Assembly (NCBI GenBank): GCA_018398575.1
Contig: JAGTXZ010000010.1
Location: 310,001 to 374,000, forward strand
Length of the DNA: 64,000 bases
Direction: 5' to 3'
Source: Ampelomyces quisqualis
Taxonomy: Eukaryota; Ascomycota; Dothideomycetes; Pleosporales; Phaeosphaeriaceae
Shown here piece by piece: positions 33,300 through 44,422 of the stretch (positions are counted from its first letter, which is position 1; every line of letters begins with the position of its first letter). A model generated the notes under the pieces. The model did no database searches. It saw nothing but the letters and a program-made list of their open reading frames with translations, and was not told where the DNA came from. A program made the position numbers and the translations under genes.

Positions 33300-35146
33300 A
33301 TGGAGAGAGTGAAGCGCTCCAAGGTCGCCCACTGGAGCAACAAGCTCGCCGTGGAGAGCGAGCCAAACCTCACTACGGCGCAGCTTATGCTGTTCAACCA
33401 CGATCTCAAGCCTGTAGGGAGAGCTTCCCATGCCTTGGCCAGGCCGCTCACATCTGCTAGGTAGAACCTGAGCGGCGCCAATGGGGTGCATGGAACTTTG
33501 TTGGTTTCTGGATCGCGGATTCCTTCAACATCAACACGTGGATGATTTCCTCGTCAAACATCGTCGATGGACTCTCATGGTGGCAATCATGGATTTGTGT
33601 CTGGGCACGTTGACTGTACACCTGCTTCCATACTCGGTTCGCTGACAAAGGTACAGCTCGGCTACTCCATTGCGGCCTGCTTCGTCTGCTTGACAGGTCG
33701 GATTGGTGCGACGTACCACATCTCGTTTCCTGTCGTGAACCGCTCTTCATTCGGTATCTGGGGTGCTCTATGGCCTGTCTTCAACCGTGCAGCCATGGCC
33801 TGCATTTGGTATGGAGTTCAAAGCTGGATCGGCGGTACTTGCGTCTACCTCATGATCCGCTCGATATGGAATAGCTGGCGAGATGTGCGTTTGAAAAGCG
33901 ATTCTGCTCGAAAGTAGACTGACGAGCGTAGGATGACGGCTCCGGTGGCATCAAGAACGGAATCCCGAGCTCAGGTACTAACACTGTTGCGTTCGTCTCA
34001 TTCTTCCTGTTTTGGCTCGGCTCCCTCCCGTTTATCTATCCGCCAGTGCACAAGATCCGACACTTGTTCACTGTCAAGGCGTACTTTGTTCCAACGGCTG
34101 GAATAGGCTTCTTCATTTGGGCTGTTGTGCGAGCCAAGGGAATAGGCCCTATTGTCCACCAGTCTGGTACGGCAAAAGGTTCTGCCCTCGGCTGGCTTAT
34201 GGTTCGCGGCATCATGAGCTCCATTGCAAATTTTGCGACATTGATCGTAAACGACCCCGACTTTGCACGTTTCGCTCGAAAGCCCTCGGACGCTTTCTTG
34301 CCACAACTGCTTACGATTCCCATCGGTTTCGCCATCACCTCTTTCATCGGCATCATCGTGTCCTCATCCTCGACAGTAATTTTCGGTGAAGCTATCTGGA
34401 ACCCTCTGGATCTGCTCGAAAGCTTTCTCAAAGAAGATGCCGGTGCTGGTCAGCGATTTGGTGTTTTTATAATCGCGGCTGCTTTCACTCTTGCGCAGCT
34501 AGGAACAAACATCGCTGCAAACTCAATTTCTGCTGGCACAGACATGACGGCGCTTGCACCTCGCTGGATCAGCATCAGACGCGGCGGATACATTTGCGCA
34601 CTCGTCGGCCTGGTCATGTGTCCCTGGCAACTCCTCAGAGACACAAACAGCTTCACCACCTACCTCTCAGCCTATTCCGTCTTCTTGTCTTCCATCGCTG
34701 GTGTCATGATATGCGATTACTATCTGGTGCGAAAAGGCTACCTCCAAATCAAAGATCTGTATTCTGGCAAGAAGACTGGCCCGTACTACTACACTTTTGG
34801 ATTCCACTGGCGCGGGTACGCCGCATACATTGCTGGCGTGTTGATCAACATTGTCGGATTCGTCGGCGCCATTGGCAAACAAGTACCCGTTGGCGCCAAG
34901 CGCATTTACGATCTCAACTTCTTTGCAGGCTTTCTCGTTGCATCCACTACCTACTGGGCGCTGTGTAAGATCTCACCTATACCGGCGTGCAGTGACACTT
35001 GGTTGGAGGTTGGAGATGAAATCACTGATATCTCGGTTGCGTATCATGATAGTGATAATGAGAGGTATGACGAGGAGGCTATGCATGCCGGCAAAGGCAA
35101 GGATCTAAGTCCCAAGGAGGAAGTGATAGCCTCCAAGAACTTCTAG
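33300..35146 (+). CDS. NCS1-family nucleobase permease (uracil/allantoin permease type)
   Basis: Four exons: 33300-33413, 33461-33598, 33651-33884, 33932-35146, 566 aa. It is a plasma-membrane H+ symporter of the nucleobase:cation symporter-1 family. Members related to Fur4/FurD import uracil, allantoin or uridine. The product starts with the family signature NHDLKPVEPERRQWGAWNFV, then GFWIADSFNINTWMISSSNI. It continues LTGRIGATYHISFPVV and WYGVQSWIGGTCVYLMIRSI, and about twelve hydrophobic helices follow. The substrate is not certain. Intron 2 uses an unusual GTCTGG donor, chosen because it gives the family-like join WIC|VQLGYSIAA. The start is the ATG before MERVKRSKVAHW. Confidence 0.88.
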
Positions 35147-35864
35147 AAAGGATGTTTGAGCTAGTTTCATGTTCTTTGCGTTTTTTTTTCGATCGCTTTA
35201 CTATGTTATATTGGCAGTGCCAAGCGGCTAGGTTGAGCGGAGAATCATGTGGTATCAAACTATCTACTTGATGAGCTATATACCTGGAGGAGAAAACAGT
35301 CAAGGAGCTGTAAAAACTGCCTCGAGTAACGTTTTGCAGCGTAAGTTTTACATCCGCAGTATTTCAGGACATCTCTATCGCGCCCAACTCTCAGGACCCA
35401 TTTTATTCAACCCCAATTTTACAGTCGGACCAACCCACCCTTCAATAAAGAAGAATATCTGGGGTGATGCAATGTCTGACCTCATCCTTGCCAGATGCCG
35501 TGCGGCAGTATAAGAGTTGGAACTGAAGCTCGCGGCACTGGTGAGGCGAATAGAGTGAACGCCGCCCAATATGGTAAGACGCCACCGGTCCGAGCAAGGC
35601 ACAAATGTATATTGCGAGGTAACATGTGGAAAAAATGGCAATTATGTGATGATGGCGGACATGAAGTTTCGCTGAGGCGTAATTGAGATGGCAATAGTGT
35701 GTGGGTAGGGGGATGTGTGTGTGTCCAAAATTGGGTGCGGGGAGTGAACGTGTTACGTCCCGCACATGTGGAGGTTTGGTACTCTGTATATAAGATGATT
35801 CTGGGCCCTGGCTCTGCAACTTGCTTTCCATGATACGCCAAAGCGTCAGCTACGTCTAGTCAAT
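35147..35864. other. AT-rich intergenic DNA, start of an accessory block
   Basis: More AT-rich than the flanking genes. No intact gene. It leads into the AA9 remnant. Confidence 0.5.
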
Positions 35865-36017
35865 ATGCTGTTCTACAAGGTAGTCACCGCTACCGCTCTG
35901 CGGGCCGCACAGGGAGCTGTTACCAGCTACGAGATCGACGGCGTGAAGGACCCTGGGTCTGTAACCTTATGGAATATCTTACTACAAACCCTTTCTTCAC
36001 CAATTTGTAGTCGCTAA
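35865..36017 (+). pseudogene. Remnant of an AA9 lytic polysaccharide monooxygenase (5' end only)
   Basis: An ATG opens a short frame (50 codons). Its first ~32 residues read like the start of an AA9 LPMO: signal peptide (MLFYKVVTATALRAA), then QGAVTSYEIDGVKDPG. In AA9 enzymes the signal peptide is removed to leave an N-terminal His that coordinates copper, in contexts like HGAVTSYxIDG. Here the His codon position reads CAG (Gln). After the GVKDPG part the similarity stops, and an in-frame TAA follows at 36015. No downstream AA9 sequence was recognised within the next 500 nt, so this is a fragment of a secreted cellulose-active oxidase gene that has decayed or been cut by a rearrangement. The family call rests on a short match. 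Confidence 0.5.
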
Positions 36018-36484
36018 CACATGTGTGTGATTGGATGCACTGGCAGATCATGACTCTTGTGCAAGTCACCATCATAGGTATTGACATAATTATCACTGAC
36101 GTTGACTTCACGCGGCATTTGCAAGTAAAGATATTTTCGCTTACGCCAGGCTAGGATTCGACTTCTTGGTGCTCAACCAGCTGGTAGAGCTGTCAAAGCT
36201 GGGCATACCTGGTGTCAGTACGGAGGTGTCCAGTACCATCCAGTCACTGCCTCAGACAATCAGACGAGCCTTTCATCGAAGGGCACTGTTGATGCTCCGA
36301 TATCGCCGGTCAAAACAAGTCCGATCGCTAGATTTGAGTTCGCAAGGATCAGAGTATTCAAACTGGTAGGGTGGCTCGTTGGATCTCATCACGGTTCCAG
36401 GAGGGATGCGGAGACGCAGAAAGATAGGTACGAGTTGATCAGTGGATATGCGCGACCAATAATTTTGATCTTTGCTGGTATGAG
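36018..36484. other. AT-rich intergenic DNA beyond the AA9 remnant
   Basis: A plus-strand frame at 36166-36369 (VLNQLVELSKLGIPGVSTEV) is open but unrecognised and unsupported. No gene called. Confidence 0.4.
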
Positions 36485-37568
36485 CTATTCCTTGTTATGG
36501 CTTCGAACACGCACCACAATCTTGCCCTTTGCGCGGCCTGTCTTCAATTTTACATATGCCTTCGGCGCTTCCTCGAAAGCAAATACTTCGTCGATGACTG
36601 GCTTGACCTTGCCTTGCGCTAGAAGTTCACCAATCTCCATCAAGTGTTCGAAATTGGTCGCTGCCATGCCGAAAGAAAAGGGACGTTGGCCACCACCAAG
36701 CGATTTGGGCACCAAGAACCTACATGCAAGATCGTAGGCCGACGACAGATTTGCATCGGATCCAATTTGAACGTACTTGGCGCCTGGTCTTGTGAAGTCA
36801 GGCGATTTCCAGTATAGCTCGAAGTTGCGACCAACGTTGTCTAGGACAAAATCGTACTTCTTCTCGCTCGCCGAAAGGACGGAAATCACATGACTCTCCC
36901 GATAGTCGATCACTTCATCTGCTCCCAGATCTTTACACAGCTGCGCGTTCGAGCCTACGAGAGGTTAGTCCCTATATACTTTCTTCGCATCGTCTCTTAC
37001 CTGAACATGTGGTTGTAACATGACAACCAAGAGCTTTAGCAATTTGAATCGCGAAGGTACCAGTACCTCCCGATCCTCCATTGATGAAGACACGATCACC
37101 AGATTTAACGTTAGGTGCAAGAGCCTGATATGTCACCAGGCCACAGACACCGACTGTAGCTGCCTGTTCCGCGCTGACGCCTTCCGGGAGTGGGACAGTG
37201 CCTGCTCTCGACCCAATGATGTAACCTCCCAGCGTTCCAAATGGCTGCTTTGGCTCAAGCTTTCCAAACACCATCTGACCAACTTTTACATTGCAGTCTG
37301 AGCCAATTTCAGCGATTTTTCCAGCAAAATCGAGTCCTGGTGTTGCTGGCTTTGGAATGGCCATTCGCCCGACAACCGGCAGTTCTGGTAACTTGTAGTC
37401 CACTGGGTTCAGTGCTGCAGCATAGACTTCAATCAACGACTCGCCAGGCCCTAGCGATAGCTTCGATATTGGTAGGGGTGCTGCATCGTGGAGCTGGATG
37501 GCATTTTCGAGCGTATCGTTACATTGCGTCCACTGCCAGGCCCTCATCGTTGGTGGTAGTTGTGCCAT
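36485..37568 (-). CDS. Zinc-free MDR oxidoreductase (quinone oxidoreductase-like)
   Basis: Two exons: 37568-37001 and 36954-36485, 345 aa; 46-nt intron with GTAAGA donor, joining CSG|SNAQLCKDLGADEVIDYRE. A medium-chain dehydrogenase/reductase: N-terminal GroES-like fold (SLIEVYAAALNPVDYKLPEL, TPGLDFAGKIAEIG), then an NAD(P)H-binding Rossmann fold with GGSGGTGTFAIQIAKALGCH. It lacks the Cys cluster that binds structural zinc and the catalytic zinc Cys of alcohol dehydrogenases, so NADPH-dependent reduction of quinones or enones is more likely than alcohol oxidation. The actual substrate is unknown. The start is the ATG at 37568 (MAQLPPTMRAW). The gene looks intact and sits among relics. Confidence 0.88.
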
Positions 37569-38249
37569 GACGATGTACACTCGTTTCTCGTGTCCAGGTT
37601 AGAGAGGGAATAAACGAATCTCCCATTGAATGGAATTACGGAACACGCGCGACATGATGTGCTAAGATACCTAGATCGCTTGGCTATGTTGTGCGCTAGA
37701 GTCGATGATGGCGCTGCGTGCTCGAATCGGATCCCCACCACTGACATGCGGGGGCGACCGTTTCCCCCAAACCCATTGTCAAACTTAAATGAGGGGCCGC
37801 TGTGTATCGAAGGATTGAATATTAGTAGGACCGAAACGCAATTCAAATACATCTTGGTACATACTGCAGGTCGGAAATACCGATGGAACGAGCAAACTTC
37901 AAAGCTTTATAACTCAACGTCAAAAAATTAGATTGAAACGCACTTTATAGAAAGAACTGTACCACATGAAGAGCTTTAAAATGAGATATTGTATGACTAG
38001 TGACGTTGGAGTATACAAGCTGTGTTGCATGATGTTCCTCCTCAGCCTTTTCATCGGTTTCCGACATGCAGTACCTAGGCGCCCGCTCTCCCCTTATCAG
38101 AAACGGCGATTTCGGAGTACGTCATCATCACTCGCTTCCCCCCGGATGCATCCCTAGCGGAGCTATTTACGTGTCCGGGTCCTCCTAGGGGTTCTTATAC
38201 CCATTCCAGGCCTTCACAGCATCGTTGTTCCCATTTTCTGAGCTGTAAT
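37569..38249. other. AT-rich intergenic DNA
   Basis: No conserved frame on either strand. It separates two minus-strand genes in the accessory block. Confidence 0.5.
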
Positions 38250-40286
38250 TCAAACAAGTACGAATTCTCGCATTCTCACGCCAGCCGCGCGCAACGTCTC
38301 CGGCAAGACTTCAAGGCGATGCGGATAATGTTGGTAGCTCTCAACTTTGATACCCATGTCTTCCAAAATCTCGGCTGGTTCTTGACTCAACTCTCCGGTC
38401 TCGTACTTGTACATGCCAAGTTGTTGTAAGTCGATCAGGTCAGAAATGTCGAATACTTCTTTCTCACACCGGACAGCCTGGCGATGCGACAGTGCGTTGC
38501 AACCATATATTGCTTCTCCTTCCATGAGGTCTGCAACCATGGCTACGCTGACAACCTCCCAAGCCTCGGGACCGTCCAGTAAAGGTACTGGACATGATCT
38601 TAGTAGTACTGGGTATTGGCTGTTGAATAGTACGCTGACCAAGTCTCCTTTCTGTACGCCTGGGAATGCGAGCCCAATATAGGCGTCATAGCATTTGAAA
38701 AAGGTAAACCCGAGCCATGCATGACGAAATATTGGTAGGATTTTGTTCAATCGAAGGTCTTTTCGTTCCCACAACTCAGTGGTGGTTATCTCGGTAAAGC
38801 AAATGGTCTCAACAAGGTCCACAAATTGCTCGAATCTCGGCAACAATGGGTTGGGAGGCTGAGAACTTTCGGCATAACGAAAGCTGGCTATGATCGAACA
38901 CAACATTTGAACCCATGCACGACTGGTTCCGCACCGAGCGCTCAATTCCTCGGCGGTCGGCTTGAGACGACGTAGTATATTCACGAGGGACTGACATCCT
39001 TCCTCTGTAGAACTATCCAGACCCAAGTTAGCCGCGATGATCTCTTTCACGGGCGATACTGGTATGCCAGCAACGCGGAGACGTCTATTGTCTACTATCT
39101 TAATCTCTGATGTGATCCAAGCACATGCGCTCCATTGTATGTTCAGAGTCGACAGCGGTGGAGGAGAAGTCCAGTCTGGCGCCCAACTAGGTAAATTGAG
39201 AGCTCTAGACGTCAAATCACAGCTATCAAGAAGACGTAGGCTTTGGTTTTGAATTATGACCGAACGTGCGACATCGGTATATAGGTCTTCAGTGGTCGTA
39301 CTGTAGTCTGGCTTGAAACCCAGCCGTCTCTCTGAGTCTCGCAGCAACGCTAACATAGCATAAATGCGGTCACGAGGATCTTGACATTGTGCGTCGCCTA
39401 GGTATAGTCGGAGCTGGTTCCATGTGCAGCAGTTTGGAACCACAGTGCACATGTAGTAAATTTGTAGACGTGCCTTGTTGAAAGCGGCCAAAAGACCTTC
39501 TGAGAGGCCGTTGGCTTTAAAGCTCTTGATTATGAAACATGTGACGGCTTTACGAAAGTCCGAGAACTCTATCATCTTCTTGCCGCATCGGACCACAGCT
39601 CGGGTTGCGAGCGCGAGTTCTTGTCGTATCCAGACTCTTTTGAAATAGGGTCGGTCGTAGATTTGATAGACAAGATCAAGTTCACCATCCTGATATGGTA
39701 ACAAATGTTGTGGATTCGCGAAGTGTCTCTCTACTTCGTGACAATTCTCAGACGGAGTCATTGTTAGCAATTGATAATTGACCTCGATCGTGTCGGCCAC
39801 ATGCTTGATGAGATCGAAGGCTTCGTCGCTGCGGTCTTGCTCAGTTCCGAGCCAAACGGTGACACACTCTGCGTTCGAGTAGATCTCGCCCATAGCAGCT
39901 ACCTGATGGTTCTTTTCGTCGGTAGAGGCCTGATCGATGCACAAAGCATCTATCCAGATTGTTCGAGTTTGCTGTACATGCCGTAGGTGTCTCAGTGCTA
40001 TATCGAGGTTGCGTGTGATGGGCAACAGCGCCTGCTCGCTGGTGCCTACCTGCACAACAGAAGGTTCGTCTGCGGAGCCCCAAGCATAAGATAGAGCATC
40101 ATACTCAGGGAATCCATTCTGATAACAAGTAAGCCAAAAGCCTAAGGCCCAACGGTCATCTCATACCTCCAATTCTCGAAGATGAAATTCGATACAAATT
40201 GGTTCATTGAAGGCCCCAGGAAGAAGGATCGCCACTCGAATTACTGAATCCGGACGTGCAAGAGGTTCATATTGATACCTGGCCAT
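38250..40286 (-). CDS. HET-domain heterokaryon incompatibility-type protein
   Basis: Two exons: 40286-40167 and 40118-38250, 662 aa; 48-nt intron with GTATGA donor. HET-domain proteins mediate non-self recognition and programmed cell death when unlike fungal hyphae fuse; many are of unknown specificity. The short first exon gives MARYQYEPLARPDSVIRVAI, then GAFNEPICIEFHLREL. Exon 2 starts the HET motifs EYDALSYAWGS, TIWIDALCIDQASTDEKNHQ and MGEIYSNAECVTVWLG. The C-terminal half is the usual variable HET tail (WAPDWTSPPPLS; GDLVSVLFNSQYPVLLR). No NACHT or WD repeats are seen. The frame is intact. Its place in an AT-rich, relic-bearing block is typical for this gene family. Confidence 0.9.
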
Positions 40287-41179
40287 ATAAGACGATACGC
40301 ACACTCATGCGAAATATTTTAGGGTGAGCGATGGCAGCAGTGAGGTGTAAGCGACGTGTAATCGAGTAATGACGGCGGGGTGGCCACTAGCGGCTACGGT
40401 ACCAAACTAAGCTTCACTACCGATGCCCCGCTGTACTGTATAGGAAGTTATTGATGTCACACGCATCGTGCTGTGTACATAGTACAGAAGACATGCTACA
40501 TATGACCAAAATCAAAGTTTTGTACGAAGTTTATGTATATTACGAAGGAACAAGACACAGGAATCAACCTTCACCGTAGCTTGCAATAATACCGCATCAT
40601 CATCGTCCTCCTACCAAATATTTTGCTATCTCCCGCAACGCATCCCTCAAATTGAATATGAACTCGCTTCCTTTATCTATCTTGCCAGAGATTGTCACTT
40701 GTCATATGCCCCATATGCCCCATGTGCCTAACGCACATCCCACTTCCCGAGTTGACACTCCTGCGGATTAGACTTCAGTACCTGGGTAGTCGCGAATCGT
40801 TAGCAAGTAAGAGATTGCGGAGGAAATTCACTTCATTACCAACAAGCTCTTTTTTTGTGTTTAGATCGAGCGCAGGGTTGCGTTGTTAGAACTGGAACAG
40901 CCAATCTGCATGCGATATACTCCTATTCTGACTAATTTAGGTGCGTAGAGGTTGCAAGTATCTGCATAAACCATTGATATCAGAATCCAGACTAGCCATC
41001 TGGCTCTTCAGGCTTGAGAGTTCAGACATAGTTCGTGCCGCAGTGAAGATTGGAGGGCGATTTCAATGACTTGAATGCATCATTCAAGAGTGCGAAACCA
41101 AGACTTTGACACGGAGTTGAAGTTTCCCATTTGCCATGGCGATAAGATTACGATAAACGACAAAGCTTGCTTGAGGAGA
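40287..41179. other. AT-rich intergenic DNA upstream of the HET gene
   Basis: Contains the HET gene promoter side. No supported gene. Imperfect short repeats (CATATGCCCCATATGCCCCAT) near 40703-40724. Confidence 0.45.
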
Positions 41180-41504
41180 TGCAGAACATACCATCGTCCT
41201 TGTCTGATGACGGGGCAATCACAACGTGATCCACGCAGTATGTTCTTTCGCATGCCACTCTCTCGACCGCGTCCTTTAGGCCTTCCAAAGCTGCTTTACG
41301 GGTCGCCGTCAGATCGCCGATTACCACCACACGAAGACCGATGACTACATGTAGCGAGAACCCGTGCCGAAAGAAGAATGGCACCCAAGTCTTTTCTTCA
41401 GCTTGCACCAGTATGACTTTGACCTCCTTTGCTTCGATGACATTGTCGACGCCGCCATGATGGTTACGCAATAGATGTGCCAGAGTGTCTAGAATGACTG
41501 CGGA
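41180..41504 (-). pseudogene. Remnant of an NmrA/epimerase-type NAD(P)-binding protein
   Basis: On the minus strand an open stretch reads SSAVILDTLAHLLRNHHGGV, then EAKEVKVILVQAEEK, later VVVIGDLTATRKAALEGLKD and VIAPSSDKDDG. The order matches the first part of extended short-chain dehydrogenases of the NmrA/isoflavone-reductase type: helix after the Gly-rich loop, strand with VTALVR-like sequence, then VIGDLxD and VIHxASSDHxxG. The N-terminal GATGYIGG loop is absent and the middle looks disturbed. It is fused in frame to the carboxypeptidase remnant just upstream, with no ATG of its own. A decayed gene fragment. The similarity is moderate. Confidence 0.4.
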
Positions 41505-42229
41505 CGAGCCTCTTTCCACTCCGTTTACCTTGGACAATTGAAGGGCGTGAGCAGCAAATGCGGTATGACTGGGATACGCAATGGCGTAGGCAACTTCATG
41601 CACATCGAACCAATTACATGTGTAGCTGGTAATATAAGCATTCAGCCTACCGATGGAATGTAAAGATTACTCTACATCGCCCGCCCAAACAAGCACTGTT
41701 ACGCCCGACGAGACGACCTTTTTCAGTTCCTCAAGATACAAACGGGAGTCTCTTGTTGTGGGTTAAAATATACTTAGATATGACATTCACTTGATATCGC
41801 CGGCCGCTGTAAAGCTTTGCGATATCTCACTCGAGCATTCGGTGTATGCTTTCTTTGCACCAGTGTCTTTCAAGACCTCACGGCTCTCCGTTGAACCAAG
41901 CTGCAAGCAGGACGGTTCCAGCATTCTGGCGTGCTCCGAAAAAACCATGTGGTCAATTGCGCAGTCTGCAGAAAAGGCATCCATATCCACCAAAACCACA
42001 TAACAAGCTTTTCGCCTACGGAGAAATAGCCCGAGTACTGCTTGACTCGTGGCGTTCTCTCGCAGATACCGGAGTCTACAACGAACTTGATCCTGGCCTC
42101 AGTTGCAGCATGCTCGGAGACATTGTACGCAACGCCACCGCGCTCGACTTCATGTTTAATGGTCTTGAAGGCGAATGTGGCGATTGCGTGAGCGAAAGTT
42201 GCGACCAGGAGAGATGATGGAAAATACAT
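41505..42229 (-). pseudogene. Decayed serine carboxypeptidase S1-like gene
   Basis: Reading from the ATG at 42229 (minus strand): a signal-peptide-like start (MYFPSSLLVATFAHAIATFA), then EARIKFVVDSGICERTPRVK and QYSGYFSVGEKLVMWFW. That is the N-terminal hallmark of secreted S10 carboxypeptidases. The following ~300 residues, including the GGPGCSS nucleophile region, are missing. Sequence resumes in another frame with VLKDTGAKKAYTECSSE and FTAAGD. It then continues LEELKKVVSSGVTVLVWAGD, has an in-frame stop, and goes on to CNWFDVHEVAYAIAYPSH and LQLSKVNGVERG, matching the Asp (WAGDADYICNW) part of the catalytic domain. Frameshifts, a stop and a large deletion mean it cannot make an enzyme. The remnant of the C-terminal His region is not seen. 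Confidence 0.7.
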
Positions 42230-42884
42230 CGAGAATACTGGGAATGTGACAAAGATTGGGTGCGGCCCCTGTCTACTTGATATGTTCACCGACCCTCGAA
42301 GCTCGGGAGCGATGTATCCACCGTACTGTACAGTCTATACACAGATTGGCTGTATACACCAAGATCGATCCTGGTCAGATCTGGCTGATGCAAGTTCCGG
42401 CATCCGCTTGCGCGGGTGTGCACTATGGGACAGGTGCTTTTTTCGAGATACTTACAAATAGTAAACATATGCTACAATAGAGTACGAACGCGCGTTGGTC
42501 CTCTGGACATTACTCGAAACATGTTCCTCAGCTCTTTGAAGATGAGACGATATCAAGTAAAAGAAGGACGGCAAGCGGTCGGTGGAGCCCTGACAGCGCG
42601 AGTGGCTAGCGGCTAGACGAGGCTGTATTATGTAAGCTGGTTACATCACGAGCCAGCCGCTGTCTTGGAACGCGCTCTTCACTTCACCATTGCTTCTGTA
42701 GAGACGAGAGAGGCGTCTATCTACTCCCTACCAATCCTGCGCTTTGTCACAAGCTACTCACCTTGAAACCTGCCGCCTGGTCATCAAAAGCTTCTCGGCC
42801 TGCCAGTCGTACATTGTTCGCTGCGCTTCTCCCCAGCCTCCGCACCGCAACCTTGCCCTACCACACACCCCCGATCCAAATACC
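42230..42884. other. Intergenic: upstream of YPT7
   Basis: The first part is still AT-rich accessory DNA. The last ~200 nt are C-rich and look like the leader of YPT7. No gene seen. Confidence 0.5.
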
Positions 42885-43825
42885 ATGGCGTCAAGAAAGA
42901 AGGTTCTCCTCAAGGTACTGGAGCTTCGCGCAAGGTTTTGACCCATTAGTTGACTCGAGGCAGGTCATCATCCTTGGAGACAGTGGAGTAGGCAAAACGA
43001 GCTTGATGAACCAATATGTATGGCTTGCGCACCCATAGTTCTCGCTACATACGCTCTACGATCGAACGAGTGGGCTTACACGAGCATAACAGGTCAACAA
43101 GAAGTTCAGTGCAAGCTACAAGGCGACAATAGGCGCCGATTTCCTCACCAAGGAAGTACTGGTGGACGATAGACTGGTTACGATGCAGGTTAGTACAGGA
43201 CCCGAGACGTGCGAAGCCTGCGCTGATTCCCGGTAGCTGTGGGATACCGCCGGCCAAGAGCGATTCCAATCTCTAGGCGTAGCGTTTTACCGAGGCGCCG
43301 ACTGCTGCGTGCTTGTATACGACGTCAACAACTCGAAGAGTTTCGACACACTGGACAGCTGGCGTGACGAATTTTTGGTACAGGCCAGCCCGATGGATCC
43401 AGAAAGCTTCCCATTTGTATGTCCCCGACCACATGGTAAGGCCTTGGACACTGACGGGTATAGGTTGTCATTGGCAACAAGATCGACCAGGAAGAAAGCA
43501 AGCGGATGGTGAGCTATCTTGATGTGTACACGCGATCAATTTGCTCACAAGTAGCACAGATATCATCGAAGCGCGCCATGACCTTCTGCCAGTCAAAGGG
43601 CGGCATTCCGTACTTTGAGACAAGTGCTAAGGAGGCTATCAACGTCGAGCAAGCTTTTGAAGGTAGGCTAGCATGGCATGGTCTGCCGAGGCTTACGAAC
43701 TAACACGTCCACCAGTCATTGCACGGCAAGCACTTGCACAAGAAGACGTTGGTGATTTCAGCAACGACTTTCCGGACACCATTCCCATCGATTTGAAGGG
43801 CAACGAAAGCGGATGCGCATGCTAG
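42885..43825 (+). CDS. YPT7: Rab GTPase Ypt7 (Rab7), vacuole and late endosome fusion
   Basis: Seven exons: 42885-42914, 42964-43017, 43093-43188, 43237-43416, 43464-43508, 43560-43662, 43716-43825, 205 aa. Ypt7 recruits the HOPS complex for vacuole and late-endosome fusion and autophagy. The spliced product shows all GTPase motifs. These are MASRKKVLLKVIILGDSGVG and KTSLMNQYV (P-loop), TIGADFLTKE (switch I, Rab7 type), LWDTAGQERFQSLGVAFYRG (switch II), VVIGNKIDQEE and ETSAKEA. It ends in CAC, the double-cysteine motif for geranylgeranylation. Length equals that of other fungal Ypt7. Six short introns are placed by frame and motif continuity. It is a constitutive core gene and forms the right boundary of the accessory block. 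Confidence 0.95.
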
Positions 43826-44422
43826 TGTATATTTACTACACAGTTAGATCCGTCTAAGCCGACTGCTTGTCCTATGTCTCTTTTGCATCTGATTTTCATC
43901 TGGAGTTCGCATGGAGTTCGGCGTGCTGTTTCACGTAGCTGGGGCCAAACTTCTGCCTGTAACTTATCATCTGTCCTTGCAGTGCCCATCGTTGCCTGCC
44001 CCATGTAGCTGCCTATAGATCAACAGTACCCCCCAAACCCGATAAGGCTGGAGGCGCGGTTTGCGTGACCATTGCCGTGCAGCCGCGTAATGGATCATGG
44101 CGTGGGGCTGTGGCTAGGGCGGCGCCTTGGAAAACGCCGGCTATCTGAGACGCGAACAACCCTGTCGATCGAATCCGGGAAACTCTCACGACAACCCGAA
44201 TCTTCACCGTCAGGCCTGACCACCGCGTGCGCCGCTCCAATGTACTAGTCTATACGCCTCGTCGCCCCGTCTTGCTCCTCAGTCTTCCATGGGCGCTATT
44301 CTGCTCCATGCATCGACACGACCGGCAACCGTGAACTGCTCCCCTACTTCCGCCGAACATCCTCCCTGACCTATGAAACGTAATACTCTTCAATTCTTCA
44401 AGACCAGAGATCATTATTCCTC
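43826..44422. other. Intergenic: YPT7 3' end and SLC35F-like promoter
   Basis: About 600 nt, no gene supported on either strand. Confidence 0.5.

Noticed and set aside
34036..34431. Minus-strand frames opposite the NCS1 permease
   Set aside because: The plus strand encodes the conserved membrane protein; the opposite frame has no features.
36150..36230. tRNA-like segment (GGTGCTCAACCAGCTGGTAGAGC)
   Set aside because: The D-arm-like piece is not followed by an anticodon stem or T-loop, and no acceptor stem forms.
41787..42003. Pair of opposite 70-codon frames in the accessory block
   Set aside because: The minus-strand frame belongs to the carboxypeptidase relic; the plus-strand one is its mirror.
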